Positions 23,496 to 36,040 of a stretch of DNA of 64,000 nt are shown here, in pieces. The stretch is from Sorex araneus. Its lineage: Eukaryota; Chordata; Mammalia; Eulipotyphla; Soricidae. The notes under the pieces were generated by a model. The model did no database searches, was not told the DNA's origin, and saw nothing but the letters and a program-made list of their open reading frames with translations. Both the position numbers and the translations under genes were made by a program. The stretch covers positions 189,972,500 through 190,036,499 of the forward strand of contig NC_073306.1 of assembly GCF_027595985.1 (NCBI RefSeq), in the 5' to 3' direction. Within the stretch, counting starts at the first letter, position 1; each line of letters begins with the position of its first letter.

Positions 23496-24065
23496 ATATC
23501 TATTGTGTAATACACTAATAATCCATTTCCCAGCAGTAAATTAATGAAATAATGATTTAATCATTGGCAGCAATGCATCATGACCGAAAAGGGAATCAAC
23601 TTGTTTTAGGCATCTTAGGCCATAGGACTAATTTTATACCAATATGTAAGTTTTAATATCCCAAAATAAATATTGAGCTCAGTTATTTCTGATGTAGTTA
23701 ATAAATTTAGATTGTATTTGAACAATTATAACTGTCTTGTTAAAATTTTCAGAAAACACACATTTGTTGAATAACCAAGAAGATTTTTGTAAGGGTTTAA
23801 ATCTTATTTGAAAGAATTATAAAATTGAAGAAGAAATTAAAATAAATTAGAATTGAAAATTTTCAAATGGAATAGATGGTCTGTGTGATGTTTATATCTA
23901 CTTCAATATTCCAAGTTTTCCATTTGCTTGAAGATGATTCATATCTAGATTTCACTGCATAATTGCCTGACTGGTTTTACAGTCTAAAATTGGTTTATAA
24001 GCTTTCACAAATAATTTTAGACAGATTAGTGTATTATATTATTTTTATGTATTTGTTTATTTAGT

Positions 24066-24301
24066 GGGCTGGAGCAATAGCACAGTGGTAGGGCGTTTGC
24101 CTTTCATGCAGCCGTCCCAGGTTCGATTCCTCTGCCCCTCTCAGAGAGCCTTTGCAAGCTACCGAAAAAATCTCGCCCACATGGAAGAGCCGTGGTGTAT
24201 CCAATATGACAGACACAGTAACAACAAATCTCACAATGGAGACATTACTGGTGCCCACTCGAACAAATCGATGAGCAACAAGATGACAGTGTCAGTGACA
24301 G
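24066..24301 (+). mobile_element. Type B SINE with perfect target duplication
   Basis: Complete element; part of the body is deleted near 24190. Perfect 12-bp duplication TGTTTATTTAGT at 24054-24065 and 24302-24313. The 3' end is a CAGTG/TCAGTGACAG repeat with no A tail. Confidence 0.93.
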
Positions 24302-25129
24302 TGTTTATTTAGTACGATGATTTGCAAAGCTTATAGAAACACAATATTCAGATTCAATGTTGCAACTCCAAACCCACCACCAGTGTGAATATCCCCCTAC
24401 CAGTGATCCAAGTTTCCCTGCATCTCCTCATATAACCTCCTTTTAAAATTCATTTTTAAATAATAATTACTTAGTATAATTTGGCTTACAAACTTACCAT
24501 ATTGTTAATCCTTAGGGTTTTGATATACGCAGTTACCTCATGTCTAACCATCTAACTGTACAAGACCATCAGTTCATCTAAGGACTTTACAATAAGTGAT
24601 TATTAGATAATATTAACACAATTATTTTAGACTTTACATAGTGGCTGTACTATTTTTTAAAAAGCCATAAAAATAAAATCCAATATATATAGTAAATGAA
24701 TAAATTGTCATATTGATCATTTCTTAGAACAAAGAACTACATTAAAACTTTGTTAAATATGGGGATCTATCATCATTTAATCACAAATGTATATTTATTA
24801 GAGTATTAGTATGTGAGATCTCTCCTCTTCATTGGCATTTAGATAATGTGAAGTCACTGATGAATCATTTCCAAAATTAATATCTGCCTGAGTATAATGT
24901 GGATTTCAGAAGAAAGTTATTGCAATTTCAAAATTTAAAAAATATACTTTTGGTTGACAGTAGCATCAGTGAAATATTTCACCCAGTAAATGTCATTTCA
25001 GGATCAGAATATTCAAGCTGTTTTAAGCTATGCAGTTAGAGTCAAAAAGAAAAATCCAGGCTTGAGAGGAAACAAATAACTAAAATATTTTATATATGAT
25101 CCAATAACATTTCTCAATAATAATAATTA

Positions 25130-25288
<159 letters not shown>

Positions 25289-25711
25289 TTAAATTTTCTT
25301 CTAAAAACCTAAATTCCCTCGTGTATACTTCTTTAGTTTACTGAAATCTTTTGTGTCAATATGCTATTTCAAATATGCTATTAATGATGATAAAACGTAC
25401 AAATATTTTTATTTAGAAAAACTATGCAAGTATTAAATAATAAAAAAAAATACTGCTTCAATAGTTTATACATTTATTTTGAGGACACTAGAATTATTCC
25501 ATAATACCAATTATAAACAATAAGCTCACACCTGCCCCAGAACATAAATAAATATAGTAATTGCAAATGTGTTCATAATAAAACATCTCAATGTTTAAGC
25601 AGGTTGCTAGTTATAAAAATATTCAGAACCTACTTAGAAGTATTTGATATTTTGTAATAGTGAGAACTACTTTTTCTTTTCTTTCTCATCCCCACCTCCC
25701 CCCACACACAC

Positions 25712-25862
25712 CTATTTTTGGTTCTTGGGCCACTTCTGGCTATTATATGCTCAGGAATTACTCCTGACAGCACTTAAGGGACCAGAGGCAGTGATGGGAA
25801 TCAAACCAGGTCAACCAGTACAAGGGAAGTGCCTAAATCCCTGTACTATCTTTCTGGGCAAT
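25712..25862 (-). mobile_element. Type A SINE, diverged
   Basis: Reverse-complement pattern tatgctcaggaattactcct, ggaatcaaaccaggtcaacc, ctgtactatctttctgggc. Confidence 0.68.
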
Positions 25863-26274
25863 ACTTAGTTTTCCATTGTCAGCTTGTCTTCTAGTAAGTA
25901 AAAATAGATTGAAAAATAATTTTGAGTTTCATTTTCAATCACGTCAGTTAAGTGCTTTTTAAAAGTGTATTTATTTTTTATCTATCTAACATTGCAATGT
26001 TTTCTTTGCCTCTACATATTTGCTTTTACTGTTATTGTATAAAAGTCTCTACCTCATTCACATAACTACTATTTTATTTTGTTTTCTTCCTTTATAAGGT
26101 CTACAGTTAGGGCTGCTTGTGGAACCTGTCAGCTTCTCCCAGCCGTGTTTTGAGCCTTGTGGTGCTCAGGGTCCACCATGGATACACCAGGTGATTCTTA
26201 TTCTGCAGTGCTAGGACTGAATCTCAAGTGCTTGTACATGTTATCAATGATAACTGATAAAGATTATCTAGCTA

Positions 26275-26366
26275 TAGACATAGAGGTGTATATATATATG
26301 TATATATATATTGAGAGATACACATCTATAGATACACATATGTGGATATAGATAGATTAGATAGAT
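26275..26366. repeat. TA/GATA-rich simple repeat
   Basis: Runs of TATATG and GATA mixed over about 90 bp. Confidence 0.8.
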
Positions 26367-26429
26367 ATTTTCTAGCAACTATATCATATCCTTACCCCTT
26401 ACGTCATTACTATTTTTAAAGTAAATGTA

Positions 26430-26612
26430 CAGCTGAAACAAGATTACATTGGGGAAAACTCTTGCCTTCCATATTGTCACCTGGATTCAATCCCCAGCAC
26501 TCCGTGTGGTTCCCAGGGCCCTGCCAGGAGTGATCCCTGAGCACAGAGCCAGGAGTGAACCCTGAGCACTGGTGGACATGGCTGCCAAACCAAAAAGTAA
26601 AATAAAAGCCAA
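26430..26612 (+). mobile_element. Old type A SINE
   Basis: Body with ctgccaggagtgatccctga, gcacagagccaggagtgaac and an A-rich end at 26586-26610. Confidence 0.75.
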
Positions 26613-26734
26613 TGTTATGTGTGGTTTATAGAGGTTTATTTTTTGGTTTTGCACGTGAATCTATTTTCTAGTACAAATGAACCTTATTTGTTATTTTTTT
26701 CAAATGTGTAAAATATTTTTAAAGAGGAGCTTGT

Positions 26735-27480
26735 GAGTTTCAAAAGCAGCATGGGGGCACACGGGACTTGAGTGTTCAGTGGCAGAGAACTGTGCCTCAG
26801 GCCTACAGTGCCAGACGTGAAGGACCGGGAATGGAGACACAGGGAACTGCACCCCAGGCTGGTTGGTGGTCAGTTTATTTCTCTCCTCCCCATTGTAGTT
26901 GAGTCTCTCCCTTTACAGCACAATCATAGTCGTAGTTTTGGTCCTCGTCCCAGTCCTCATAGTCCTTATCGTAGTCCTAGTCTAGTCCCCTCTTTCCCCT
27001 TACAGCATAGCTGTATAGAAATCATGAAGGTTGGAGTACACATAGGCAGGACTGAACAGTGTCATAACAACAAGCAGACGTAGAGCCCCTCCTTCAGGGG
27101 AAGCAATGAGAGATTAACCAAGGACAAAAATCTCATCTGAGGGCTCAGCACTCTTGATTACTCGGAGATCCACTCAAGGGCAGGATCCCATCTAGGGTGG
27201 ATTGCTTGCTCCTTTCCTCGGCTAGTAATCCATTTAAACAATCAGAGCAAATTTACTTCTTATAATATTTCTAATCATTCTGTATGAACACAATGAGACA
27301 TATTAAGCTTAAAGATAGGCTCTTCCTGGGTACATCTCAATATATACCCAGAGTAGGGTCTTCAGGCCAAGTTAGTCTTTCCTAACCCCATCAGAATCCT
27401 TATTCAGTTACTCCTTTTTGGGTCATGACAGAGTTTGTTCATGGCCATGTTCTTAATTTATAAGACATACACATACTTTA
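26735..27480 (-). mobile_element. Probable LTR, antisense to + strand
   Basis: About 750 bp of GC-balanced, non-SINE sequence. On the minus strand an AATAAA lies at 26879-26874 near its 3' end, as in an LTR R region. It contains a degenerate tandem array of tagtcct/tcgtagtcc units (about 26928-26990). Exact termini and target duplication were not identified, so the LTR call is tentative. Confidence 0.4.
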
Positions 27481-28024
27481 TAGAACACATCCACTATGAT
27501 ATGGATATAATTGTGCCCATATTTTGAAAAACACATCTAATTTGGTATGTGTATTATTGAACATTAAACGTTTCCTGAAAGAACAAGCAATGTAGGTATC
27601 TGGAGGATACTTTTCTAGACAGTAAGACAAGTAAAAACAAATGTCCTAATATAGGAGTTGCTATGTGAGTTCAAAGGAAGTTAAAAGAATTGATATTTCA
27701 CCAACCTGTTTGGTTCTTTCTAAAATTTATGTACATACCAGAGTAATAAATTTTTCTATTTTGTACAAAAGCATATAATTATTTTATGCTCAACTTTAAA
27801 TGAAAAATTTCAGTTCTAGTTACGTTACCTATAAAGTAGTTCACACCTTTGTTGTATACTCTATCAAGAGAGTCAAGAAACCATCATTTATGAATACAGC
27901 TGTACCTTTCTATTTGAAGAAATGCTTTTTTTTCACATCATTAATAACACCAAGTTTATTTCATTTCAAAATACTCTTATTATTATTTTAAATTTAGTTG
28001 AGTTCCCTTTAGATATAAAATATT

Positions 28025-28276
28025 TCTCTTGGACTGGAGTGATAGCACAGCCGGTTGGGCGTTTGCCTTGCACACAGCCAACCCGGGTTTGATTCCTTTG
28101 TCCCTTTCGGAGAGGCTGGGAAGCTACTGAGAGTATCCCGCCTGATTGGCAGAGCTTGGCAAGCTACCTGTGGCATATTCAGTATGTCAAAAACAGTAAT
28201 AATAAGTCTCATAATGGAGATGTTACTGATGCCCGATCGAGCAAATTGATGAACAATGGGACGACAGTGCTACTGT
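28025..28276 (+). mobile_element. Type B SINE
   Basis: Head ttggactggagtgatagcac, body and end gatcgagcaaattgatgaac, gggacgacagtgctactgtg. Confidence 0.88.
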
Positions 28277-28564
28277 GTTTTCTGGCACTAACTCTATTGA
28301 ATATCCACAAATAGACTTGGCTCTGATTACATTTTCCAATCATTTTCATATATTTTATTCTTTATAATATACGTTTCAATACATTACAACTTTGAGAGAA
28401 ATCATAGCCCAAGTTTTAGATGGATGCAAGGAAGACACAGCACTATTTTTCTGTTGAGATAAATGTTAAATGCTTTGCTCAAACAAGACACTGAAAATAA
28501 GAAATTTTGCTAATAATACACTCAGAGATTCAGGAAGCCCAGTAGAAAATTTGGCAAAGAAACA

Positions 28565-28965
28565 AAAAGAGGAGTATATATATGAATTATATATACATTA
28601 TGTATACATATATACATATAATACTGTCACTGTCATCCCATTGCTCATCGATTTCTTTGAGTGGGCACCAGTAACGTCTCTCATTGTGAGACTTATTGTT
28701 ACTATTTTTGGCATATCCAATACACACGGGTTGCTTTCCAGGCTCTGCCGTGTGGGTGCAATACTCTCGGTAGCTTGCCGGGCTCTCCGAGAGGGGCGGA
28801 GGAATAGAACACGGGTTGGCCTCATGAAAGGCAAACGCCCTACCACTGTGCTATCGCTCCTGCCTACATATAATACATATATAATGTATATATATACATA
28901 TAAACAAAAAGGAATGCAAATATATATATATTGCATATACATATATATGAATATATATGATTGAT
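28565..28965. repeat. TA/CATA-rich repeat split by a SINE
   Basis: Alternating TATA/TACATA runs at 28572-28624 and 28866-28965, interrupted by the type B SINE. Confidence 0.85.
28625..28865 (-). mobile_element. Type B SINE inside AT repeat
   Basis: Complete antisense element with perfect 11-bp target duplication ACATATAATAC at 28614-28624 and 28866-28876. The 3' end on the minus strand is gatgacagtgaca, with no A tail. Confidence 0.92.
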
Positions 28966-29573
28966 GAATATATATGTGATTTTGTTATATGATGTATAAG
29001 AGATGATTATAAATAAGGGGATAATAAAAGAGGTGACTTAATCAGGAGATAAAGTATACAAACTTCTAAGGTATGCTGTTGCATTCAAGGCAGAGAGTTA
29101 ACCTGCATTCTAAATGCAGGAAAGGCTTGTGGTCTACTTTTCCTTCGCCAATAAATTTATTTTGACACCCTAAGGGGAATGAAGTCTTTGCTACAGTCAA
29201 TTGAAGTCACTGTATTCCTGATGAAGATGACTGGCTCTTTTGAGTATATATCTGTTAATTTTTACTGATAGAATAAAGAGCACCTGTGCTGGGCCTTTTT
29301 ATTTCTTGATGTAAATAGAGATTTTAAGCAAATTAGGGTTTAGTTCTAATGTCAGGGGTATCTGAGTGATTGAAATAATTTTCTAATGGTGAGTCACCTG
29401 TGGATTTAAAACAAGCAGGCAGAATAATACTTCCAACTCTATAATATGAGTCAAAAAACATTTGGGGCATTAGCATTTGAGTCAGTGATAACCGTAAATG
29501 ACATTTGAATTTCTATGTTCTCTTGAAATCAGGTTGCCTTGGGAGAGTTATAATAATGCACTCTCTATGACAC

Positions 29574-29806
29574 TGTCACTGTCATATCGTCCCGTTGCTC
29601 ATCGATTTGCTCGAGTGAGCACCAGTAATGTCTCAATTGTGAGACTTGTTGTTACTGTTTTTGGCATATCGAATACGCAACAGGGAGTTTGCAGGCTCTG
29701 CTGTGCGGGTGAGATACTTCCGGTAGCTTGCTGAGCTCTCTGAGAGGGATGGAGGAATCCAACCCAGGTTAGCAAACACCCTACCCGCTGTGCTATCTCT
29801 CCAGCC
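29574..29806 (-). mobile_element. Type B SINE
   Basis: cactgtcactgtcat tail, ctcatcgatttgctcgagtg, and head ending tatctctccagccc; possible duplication ctatgacac/ctatgagacac. Confidence 0.87.
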
Positions 29807-30869
29807 CACTATGAGACACATACTCAAAAGTAGTTTCCTTGTTTGTGTGTATATGCTCTGGAATGATTTCATAAACTCAACATATTTGCTATTTTGAAAC
29901 AATGTGGCATAGATACATTTATCACTGAGATGTTATACAACATGCTGTGTTTGTACTTAAGAATAGTAACCAACTGTCAGTCAATTCCTTTGAGAATGCC
30001 ACAGGAAAGAAAAAAGCGTTCTTTTTATATACTGAGCTACATATCTGGCAGAAGTTATATGTTTAGTTTAAAAAATGAGTGCAATTACTCTCCTTCTAAT
30101 TTCTCTGCCACGGGCTCTTTCTAAGTGAATTGGACATTCAGGATGTAAAAGACTTTGAACAAATCCCTGGTGCTGACCTGCCTTTGTGCTGCCTTTCTTT
30201 GTGCTTCTGCTACATTAGCTTTCTCTCTCTTTCTACAAAGTATCAAACTGTTCTGTGCCATGAAACATTTGCATATGAAGAGTCCTCAGATTTACTACTT
30301 AAAAGCTGACTCATACATCCATTAAACAAAGAAAAGTGTTCAAACCATTTTCTTAAAAAAAGACATTCCAGAGTTCTAAACCAGGTTAGGTTCATCCCTT
30401 TCATTCTATAAAAGTACCTAATTTAGACTAAATACATATCTAATTCATTCACCTATCCATATGAAACTATTTTATTTTACTATATAAGTATTATGCTAAG
30501 TGGAGAAGATAGAGGAGCTATCAAAGTACAATTATTATAGTACACTTTTAATTCCATAGATGAAAAATGCAAATGCCAGTGTATTTGCTTTTACTAGTCA
30601 AAAAACAAAAAAGTCTCTGTCAAGGAATGAGTAAGGAATAGCTACTCTGTGTAAGAAATATGAAACTTTGGAGTCCCTACTTGAAAGTTGACTAAATTTA
30701 GAAAACAATGATAAGAAAGGAGGATAAGAAAGGAAGACTAGGGATAACATGCACAAACACTTTTCTGAAATTTCTTTCATGTAAAGTTCAGCACAAGAGC
30801 AGATTAGTGTTGCTACAGTGCTGAGAATAGCGAACAGGAAGGCCCAGTATCCTCTCTTGTTCACTGTTG

Positions 30870-31219
30870 CTTGTGGCTCCATTTTACTCCCTTAAGTCTA
30901 TATTTCAGACATTCCACGAAATTCCTGGAGTTTCTCTGACGCTAGGTGACTTTCACTTTCCTAAGACCATAAATTCTGCCACAGCTCTGGGGCTCGCCAG
31001 AGACCAAGAGATAACAAAGGCAATACCTTGGGCATGTGGTGAAATATGTAACCTAAATGGTCTTAAGTAAAAAGACAGCCCCCACAGGTCCAAAAGGGAA
31101 TTCAAGAACTTAACCTTTTCTTGCAACACAAGAGTGCCCAAAATTAACAAGGTATCTCTGGGAAACAAATGAGAATCCTTTGATACTTCTATATGTAACA
31201 CAAAGATCTAGTTTCCTAT
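30870..31219 (+). repeat. Unclassified LTR-like segment, left half (right half 32417-32560)
   Basis: GC-balanced sequence interrupted by the 1.2-kb retroposon at 31236 and resuming at 32417 with a pyrimidine-rich phrase cagttttccagtaaacttct. That phrase recurs at about 20837 (ccccagtaaacttctctac). It could be an LTR; termini were not resolved. Confidence 0.3.
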
Positions 31220-31235
31220 AAAAAAAAAAACCCAC

Positions 31236-32411
31236 CCTTTGGATCTGGCTGCGGAGCAAGCATGATGGAAGAGCCCAAGGGAGCGCCCTTGGACTCCAGG
31301 CAGCCCACTGAACTAATTCCGGCATGGGACCAGAGACCCCACGGTGCGCTGAAACAGTGGGACCCGGGCATCCCCCAATTCTTTTAACCTGTCTCTCTCT
31401 CTCAACTCCTCCCTCCTGAGCACAGCGCAGGACTTCTCCATCTTATGAGCACCATAAAAGGGTAAAAGTTTGTAGTGATGTTATTTCTGGTTGTACTTTC
31501 CCTGGACTTTATACAAAAACCCAAAACCGCGCGGCCGCGGCATCTTAGCATCAGCAATATGTAATAGTTCGCTTTTAATGGGTCGGACTTTTGTGCGAGA
31601 TCCTAACAAGAATAGTAAGTCTGTTGCTGAAATATTGAAGGCAATCAAAGTGGTAGCCATCTCTCTAAACTGAACTAAGCTATGTCCCCACGCCGGCTGA
31701 GAAGAAATTTTCTTCTTTCTTGGGAAGAAACGCGGCGTGTCGTCAACTACAGTGTGATGTCTATTAAGCAAACAGACCTGGTGGCGTGGGAATGGGATAT
31801 TAGGGGAAAAATTATATACATGGAACAATGGGACGCTGGTGGAATCTCGAGCTGGAGCCGATACCAGCGCAAGACCTTCGGTTCCAGAAACTGCGTGCAG
31901 ACACTCTACTAGTCTATCAACTAAGCCAGAGCCCCACGCCTGCCGATGACGGGAAATAACCATCCTTTTCGTTTTTTTTTCCCTTGTCAGGCAGCGTGGC
32001 GATTACTAAACAGGCGTGAACTCGGTGGCGCGGAGCAAGGGGGAAAAAGAAAAGTTATGTAACAAACAGCGGGACTTAATATCTCTATATTCTTAGCAGT
32101 GGAGAACTATCAAATGCCTCCTTGGCAATAGGACTGCTTTTCTTTTTTGGGGGAAACCCCAACAACGGTAGTGAGTTGTGTGCTGAAACATGGAATGTAA
32201 TCGAGATAAGGCATAAACAAAGTGAAACTTATCATGTACAAGGGTGGGGACTGGGGAGGTGGGAGGGGGCGGCAGGTATACTGGGGGGGTTGGTGATGGA
32301 AGATGGGCACTGGTCAAGGGAAGGGTGTTTGAGAATTGTATAACCGACATAATCCTGAGAACTATGTAACCCTCCACATGGTGACTCAATAAAATTAAAA
32401 AAAAAAAAAAA
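31236..32411 (+). mobile_element. 1.2-kb L1-like retroposon (5' end plus 3' end, no ORF2), relatively young
   Basis: It begins ggatctggctgcggagcaag...atggaagagc, which resembles the start of an L1 5' UTR. It carries a CpG-rich middle (gcgcggccgcgg at about 31528) and ends with the same G-rich 3' UTR and AATAAA-poly(A) as the L1 at 3355-4950. Target duplication: an A-run followed by CCCAC (ending 31235, and ending 32416). Preserved CpGs suggest recent insertion. No ORF1 or ORF2 homology is seen; short open frames of 41, 60 and 76 codons (31262-31387, 31491-31673, 31682-31912) have no recognised product. Confidence 0.8.
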
Positions 32412-32579
32412 CCCACAAAACAAGCCATACTTGATCCTATACTAAATTTCTCCTCTGCTGTGGAGTTTCTTTCTCTTCAGTTTTCCAGTAAACTTCTCTA
32501 GCTCTGTCTATAACTTTATTACTCAATATTTTCCTTCTTGAAAATATGAAAAACCCTGGGAAAACTGTGGACGAACACT

Positions 32580-32665
32580 GTGACTCACTGTCACCACTCT
32601 TGTATTGTCACAGTCACTGTCATCAGTAACATCTCCACTGAGACTTTTTGTAACAATAATTCTTG
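32580..32665 (-). mobile_element. Type B SINE fragment
   Basis: gactcactgtcacc, gtcactgtcatcagtaacat and ctccactgagac: 3' part only, internally deleted. Confidence 0.6.
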
Positions 32666-33654
32666 TATTAATAAGGGAAATAGGAAAAGCTGGATTTGAA
32701 ATATGAATCAAGGGGTAAAATACTTTGCAACTCGAGAGATAGTTGAGAGAACTGAAACACATGTCCTGAATTCCCAGAACTCATGGTTTGACCACTTATG
32801 CCATGTGACAAAATCACTTTCATGCTGTCCCAAAGATACCTAGCACTGTTGTGAAACACCCAGCACTCAAAAATAAAATAATCTAAAAATGAGTTAATGT
32901 TGTTCTCTATACTTAAAGATTGATTTCTGTGATTTAAATTTTGTTTCTTCATCCATTAAAACTTTATTTAATTATTTTCATCTTATTAAATTTAATTTAC
33001 AAATTAAAACCCAATGATCATATTGAAATAAAAATATTTGTTTTATCTAATTCTGAGAAGCCATTAGCACAATATGTTAATCGCTATCATTATATGATAT
33101 GCTTTGATAATTATCTTGGTCTTATTTTTACTGTTTAATTTCAAAGAAATTTCAAAGTAATTTTAAAGATTTATTAAAAGTAATTTGTAAATAGATACTG
33201 TCCTGCTTCCTATCCTATAAAATGTTGCCTGTAGGATAACAGTGGTTTGGCCTTTCTGCCTTGCTGCAGGGAGCTTAGGTTTATTGGGTTAATCCCATCA
33301 CAGTGCTCCCATTCCTCTAGGTTTATTGGTAACTTCTTTCTTTGTGCTCTGTTGATTTGTAAAAAATGTTTTTCTCTTTTCCTTAAATCCTTTGCATAGT
33401 TAATTCAGAGCAATGTCCTTTTTTGCATGGGTACAGGAAGACAGTTAATGCTATGCTTTTATAACATGGGAGTTAATGGACTTTCACTGATATTTACCTC
33501 CTGGGCATCTGTTCTCTCGACCTAAGCCTCAGCTGCCCTTACTTCCTGGCACCCCAAAAGCAGAGTTCCTACGAGGACTGTATGCACCCAGGGAAAGCGG
33601 TGGGCTATGTGCTACCCTGGCATCGAAATGGGCCAGGACAAAGTGCCATAATGC

Positions 33655-34320
33655 TAAACTATAAGTTAAGAGCATGTTCGTGGACAAATTCTGTCATGAT
33701 CCAAAAAATAACTAGATTTGGACCCTGCCATGGTTAGGAATGATTAATCTGGCCTGAGTCTGTGGCAAGATGTTCCCAGGAGAGCTGCCTTACAAGCCTC
33801 AATGTATCTCTTACTGTGCCCATACAAAAATAACTAATATTAAGATGTTAGTAAAGATGTTAATTAAGTTATTGGACTAAGGAGAAGAGGAACACCCCTA
33901 GGTGGTGTTTCTGCCCTTGAGCCTGATGGGCAGTCAGGAAGGCTTTTCTGTTGTAGATTTTGCTGCCAGACTGAGTGTAGTTGGCCCAGAGGGCTACAGG
34001 AGGAGAGATGAGAGAGTTGGAGGAGTTGGGAGAGAGAGCAGAGAGCAAGATGGAGCATTAAGAGATGAGTGGGAGAGACAGGAGGAGACGAGAATGAGGG
34101 GCAGTGTGAGACTAGAATGGGGGCTCAGAGAGACTGGAACAGGCATGTGAGTAGAATGGAATAAACGGCAACTGATGAACCAACCAGCTTGGCCCTTGCT
34201 TCCTCCTCCATCTGCCCCATGGTACAGGCCCCCCCGGCTGTTTGAGCAGTATGAGACCACCCAACCTAGGCGGTGAGGGGGAGAGCCGTCGGGGCCTCCG
34301 ATAGCAACCCCGGAGATTAA
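33655..34320 (+). mobile_element. Probable solo LTR, copy 1
   Basis: Shares ordered blocks with 50150-50775: gctgtcatgatccaaaa-like, aatctggcctga, caggagagc, tctcttac, cccatacaaaa, and the 3' part tggaataaa.ggcaactgat followed by ggcttggccct and ctgccccatgg. AATAAA at 34160-34165 fits an R region and the GC-rich part after it a U5. No internal retroviral genes are present next to it. Confidence 0.65.
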
Positions 34321-34654
34321 TAGTTTCCTATAGTTTTAGAGGTATATTTATATGATTCAATACATAACTTCTCAATTAAAAAACTTTTTTTGCATGTCTT
34401 ATCTTCTAAATATTTTATTCCCATAAGAGTGTTACTAGGTATTATTTTAATATTCAGTTAATAGCTTTTAATTTGCAAATCTGCAAGGTATTTTAAAGAT
34501 TTTGGGGGAGGAAATGGTGGTTTTGCACAGGGCTTATTCCTAGGTCTTGTGGTGTACAAGGGATCAAACCACTTGCAGTGTGCCAAATATTATATCAGGG
34601 CCAGACCCAAGAGAGGCAAGTATCGTAACCACCGTATTCTCTCTGAACCATTTA

Positions 34655-34656
34655 TA

Positions 34657-34714
<58 letters not shown>

Positions 34715-34735
34715 TATATGTACAGGTATATATAT
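34655..34735. repeat. (CT)n(CA)n(TA)n compound microsatellite
   Basis: About 20 CT units, then about 9 CA units and a short TA tract. It lies 120 bp from TECRL exon 5 (upstream on + coordinates, downstream in the gene). Confidence 0.95.
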
Positions 34736-34854
34736 TATTCATTGTTACGAAAACTAAGTATACTTTAATTAGGTTTAAAAACTACTTCTATTAAGTGATG
34801 TCTGTTGCTTACTGTCCTGCATTTTAATCTGTACTTATTACATCTATTACTTAC

Positions 34855-34970
34855 TGTACTACCGGGTGGCGTAATCTTCTAGAACTTTCTTTGATGTCAT
34901 ATATATATGGAGTCCTCAAATAAAATATGAGATATATTAGCAGCGGTCCGGTGTACTCAGTCAAAAACAC
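34855..34970 (-). CDS. TECRL: TECRL exon 5 (human-equivalent residues 146-184), first membrane segment
   Basis: 116 bp: 38 codons plus CA of a split His codon. It encodes [19 protein letters not shown], then [19 protein letters not shown]. The [14 protein letters not shown] block is strongly conserved between TECR and TECRL and forms a hydrophobic membrane span. RLRHPVVH is the conserved cytosolic stretch before the LACFCH motif of exon 6. The acceptor is ttaatttcag at 34971 and upward; the donor is gtaagt just below 34855. Intron 4, upstream, is the longest seen here (11,955 bp). Substitutions against human include RTPYIYDI where human has RIPCIYDG, from memory. No stop or frameshift. Confidence 0.96.
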
Positions 34971-35152
34971 CTGAAATTAATAAGCAATTTAGATAAATAA
35001 TAAAGTTGTACTGATTGCGTTAAGTTTTATATATAACCATAAAATTATTCATGTTCTAAACTTTCTATAGAAACTAGTAAATAAAGAGATATGCATCTAT
35101 TATTCTGAAGAATCAGAATACGTGCTAATTTTAAAACATTGTTCATATTAAA

Positions 35153-35402
35153 GCACTGAAATAATAGCACAGCGGTAGGGCGTTTTTGCCTTCAACACGA
35201 CTGTCCCAGGTTCGAACCCTCCATCCCTCTCAGAGAAACTGGCAAGCTACTGAGAGTATCTCAGCCACAGGGCAGAACCTGGAAAGCTAATCTTGGCGTA
35301 TTTGATATGCTAAAAACAGTAACAAGTCTCACAATAGAGACATTACTGGTGCCTGCTCGAGCAAATTGATGAACAATAGGACAACAGTGCAACAGTGTGA
35401 CA
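35153..35402 (+). mobile_element. Type B SINE with perfect target duplication
   Basis: Complete. Duplication GTTCATATTAAA at 35141-35152 and 35403-35414. The 3' end is gacaacagtgcaacagtgtg, with no A tail. Confidence 0.93.
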
Positions 35403-35581
35403 GTTCATATTAAAATAAAAGTTCTAACATAGTACTCACATATGAAAGGTATATCCTCACCTGTAAGTGCCAAAGAATAATAAATGCCTTTTGGACAATG
35501 CATCTATTTTTTTTTTGGGGGGGGGAAACAGATAGACTATACAAAGAAGAGTTGTTTTACTAAACATAAAGCATCAGTAGA

Positions 35582-35726
35582 GGGGCTGTTGTGATAGCAT
35601 AGCGGGTAGGGTGTTTGCTTTGCACCTGGCCAACCCGAGTTTGATTCCCAACATCCCTATGGTCCCCCCAGCACCGCCAGGAGTAATCCCTAGGCATCAC
35701 TAGGTGTGATCCAAAAAGAAAAAATA
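35582..35726 (+). mobile_element. Type A SINE, shortened body
   Basis: Head ggggctgttgtgatagcata, gcaccgccaggagtaatccc, A-rich end. Confidence 0.88.
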
Positions 35727-35856
35727 AAATCATTAGAATATAATTTCAAAATAAATCCTTGCAAAAAACATATAAATACAGATTAATGAGGTGTGTTGCT
35801 AAACCTGAATTGCTCTCTACTAAAGAAAGAGAACAGTGTAATTTAAAATAAAAATA

Positions 35857-36040
35857 AGGGGCTGGAGCAATAGCACAGCGGGTAGGGTGTTTGCCTTGCA
35901 CGCGGCCAACCCGGGTTCCATTCCTAGCATCCCATATGGTCCCCTGAGCACCGCCAGGAGTAATTCCTGAGTGTAGAGCCAGGAGTAACCCCTGTGAATT
36001 GCCAGGTGTGACCCAAAAAGCAAAAAAATAAAAAAATAAA
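35857..36040 (+). mobile_element. Type A SINE, near-consensus
   Basis: ggggctggagcaatagcaca, gcgggtagggtgtttgcctt, atatggtcccctgagcaccg, ccaggtgtgacccaaaaagc and an A-rich tail. Confidence 0.93.

Noticed and set aside
27830-27920. Another TECRL exon 5 look-alike on the minus strand (tgtattcat...gatggt)
   Set aside because: Stops interrupt every frame and no acceptor fits; superseded by the real exon at 34855-34970.
30598-30882. 94-codon minus-strand frame with a hydrophobic segment
   Set aside because: Considered as a retroviral envelope remnant or an exon. No conserved motif, splice context or frame continuity supports either.
31481-31963. 160-codon minus-strand frame
   Set aside because: Antisense to the CpG-rich middle of the 1.2-kb retroposon; no recognised homology.
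35440-35500. Possible TECRL exon on the minus strand (ttacag followed by GAT ATA CCT TTC ATA, resembling the IPxIY motif)
   Set aside because: The reading frame is short and does not fit the phase. The true exon 5 with the full [10 protein letters not shown] to RHPVVH block lies at 34855-34970.
35860-35930. tRNA genes suggested by A-box and B-box sequences
   Set aside because: These are SINE heads; the cloverleaf is not intact and each is followed by a SINE body.
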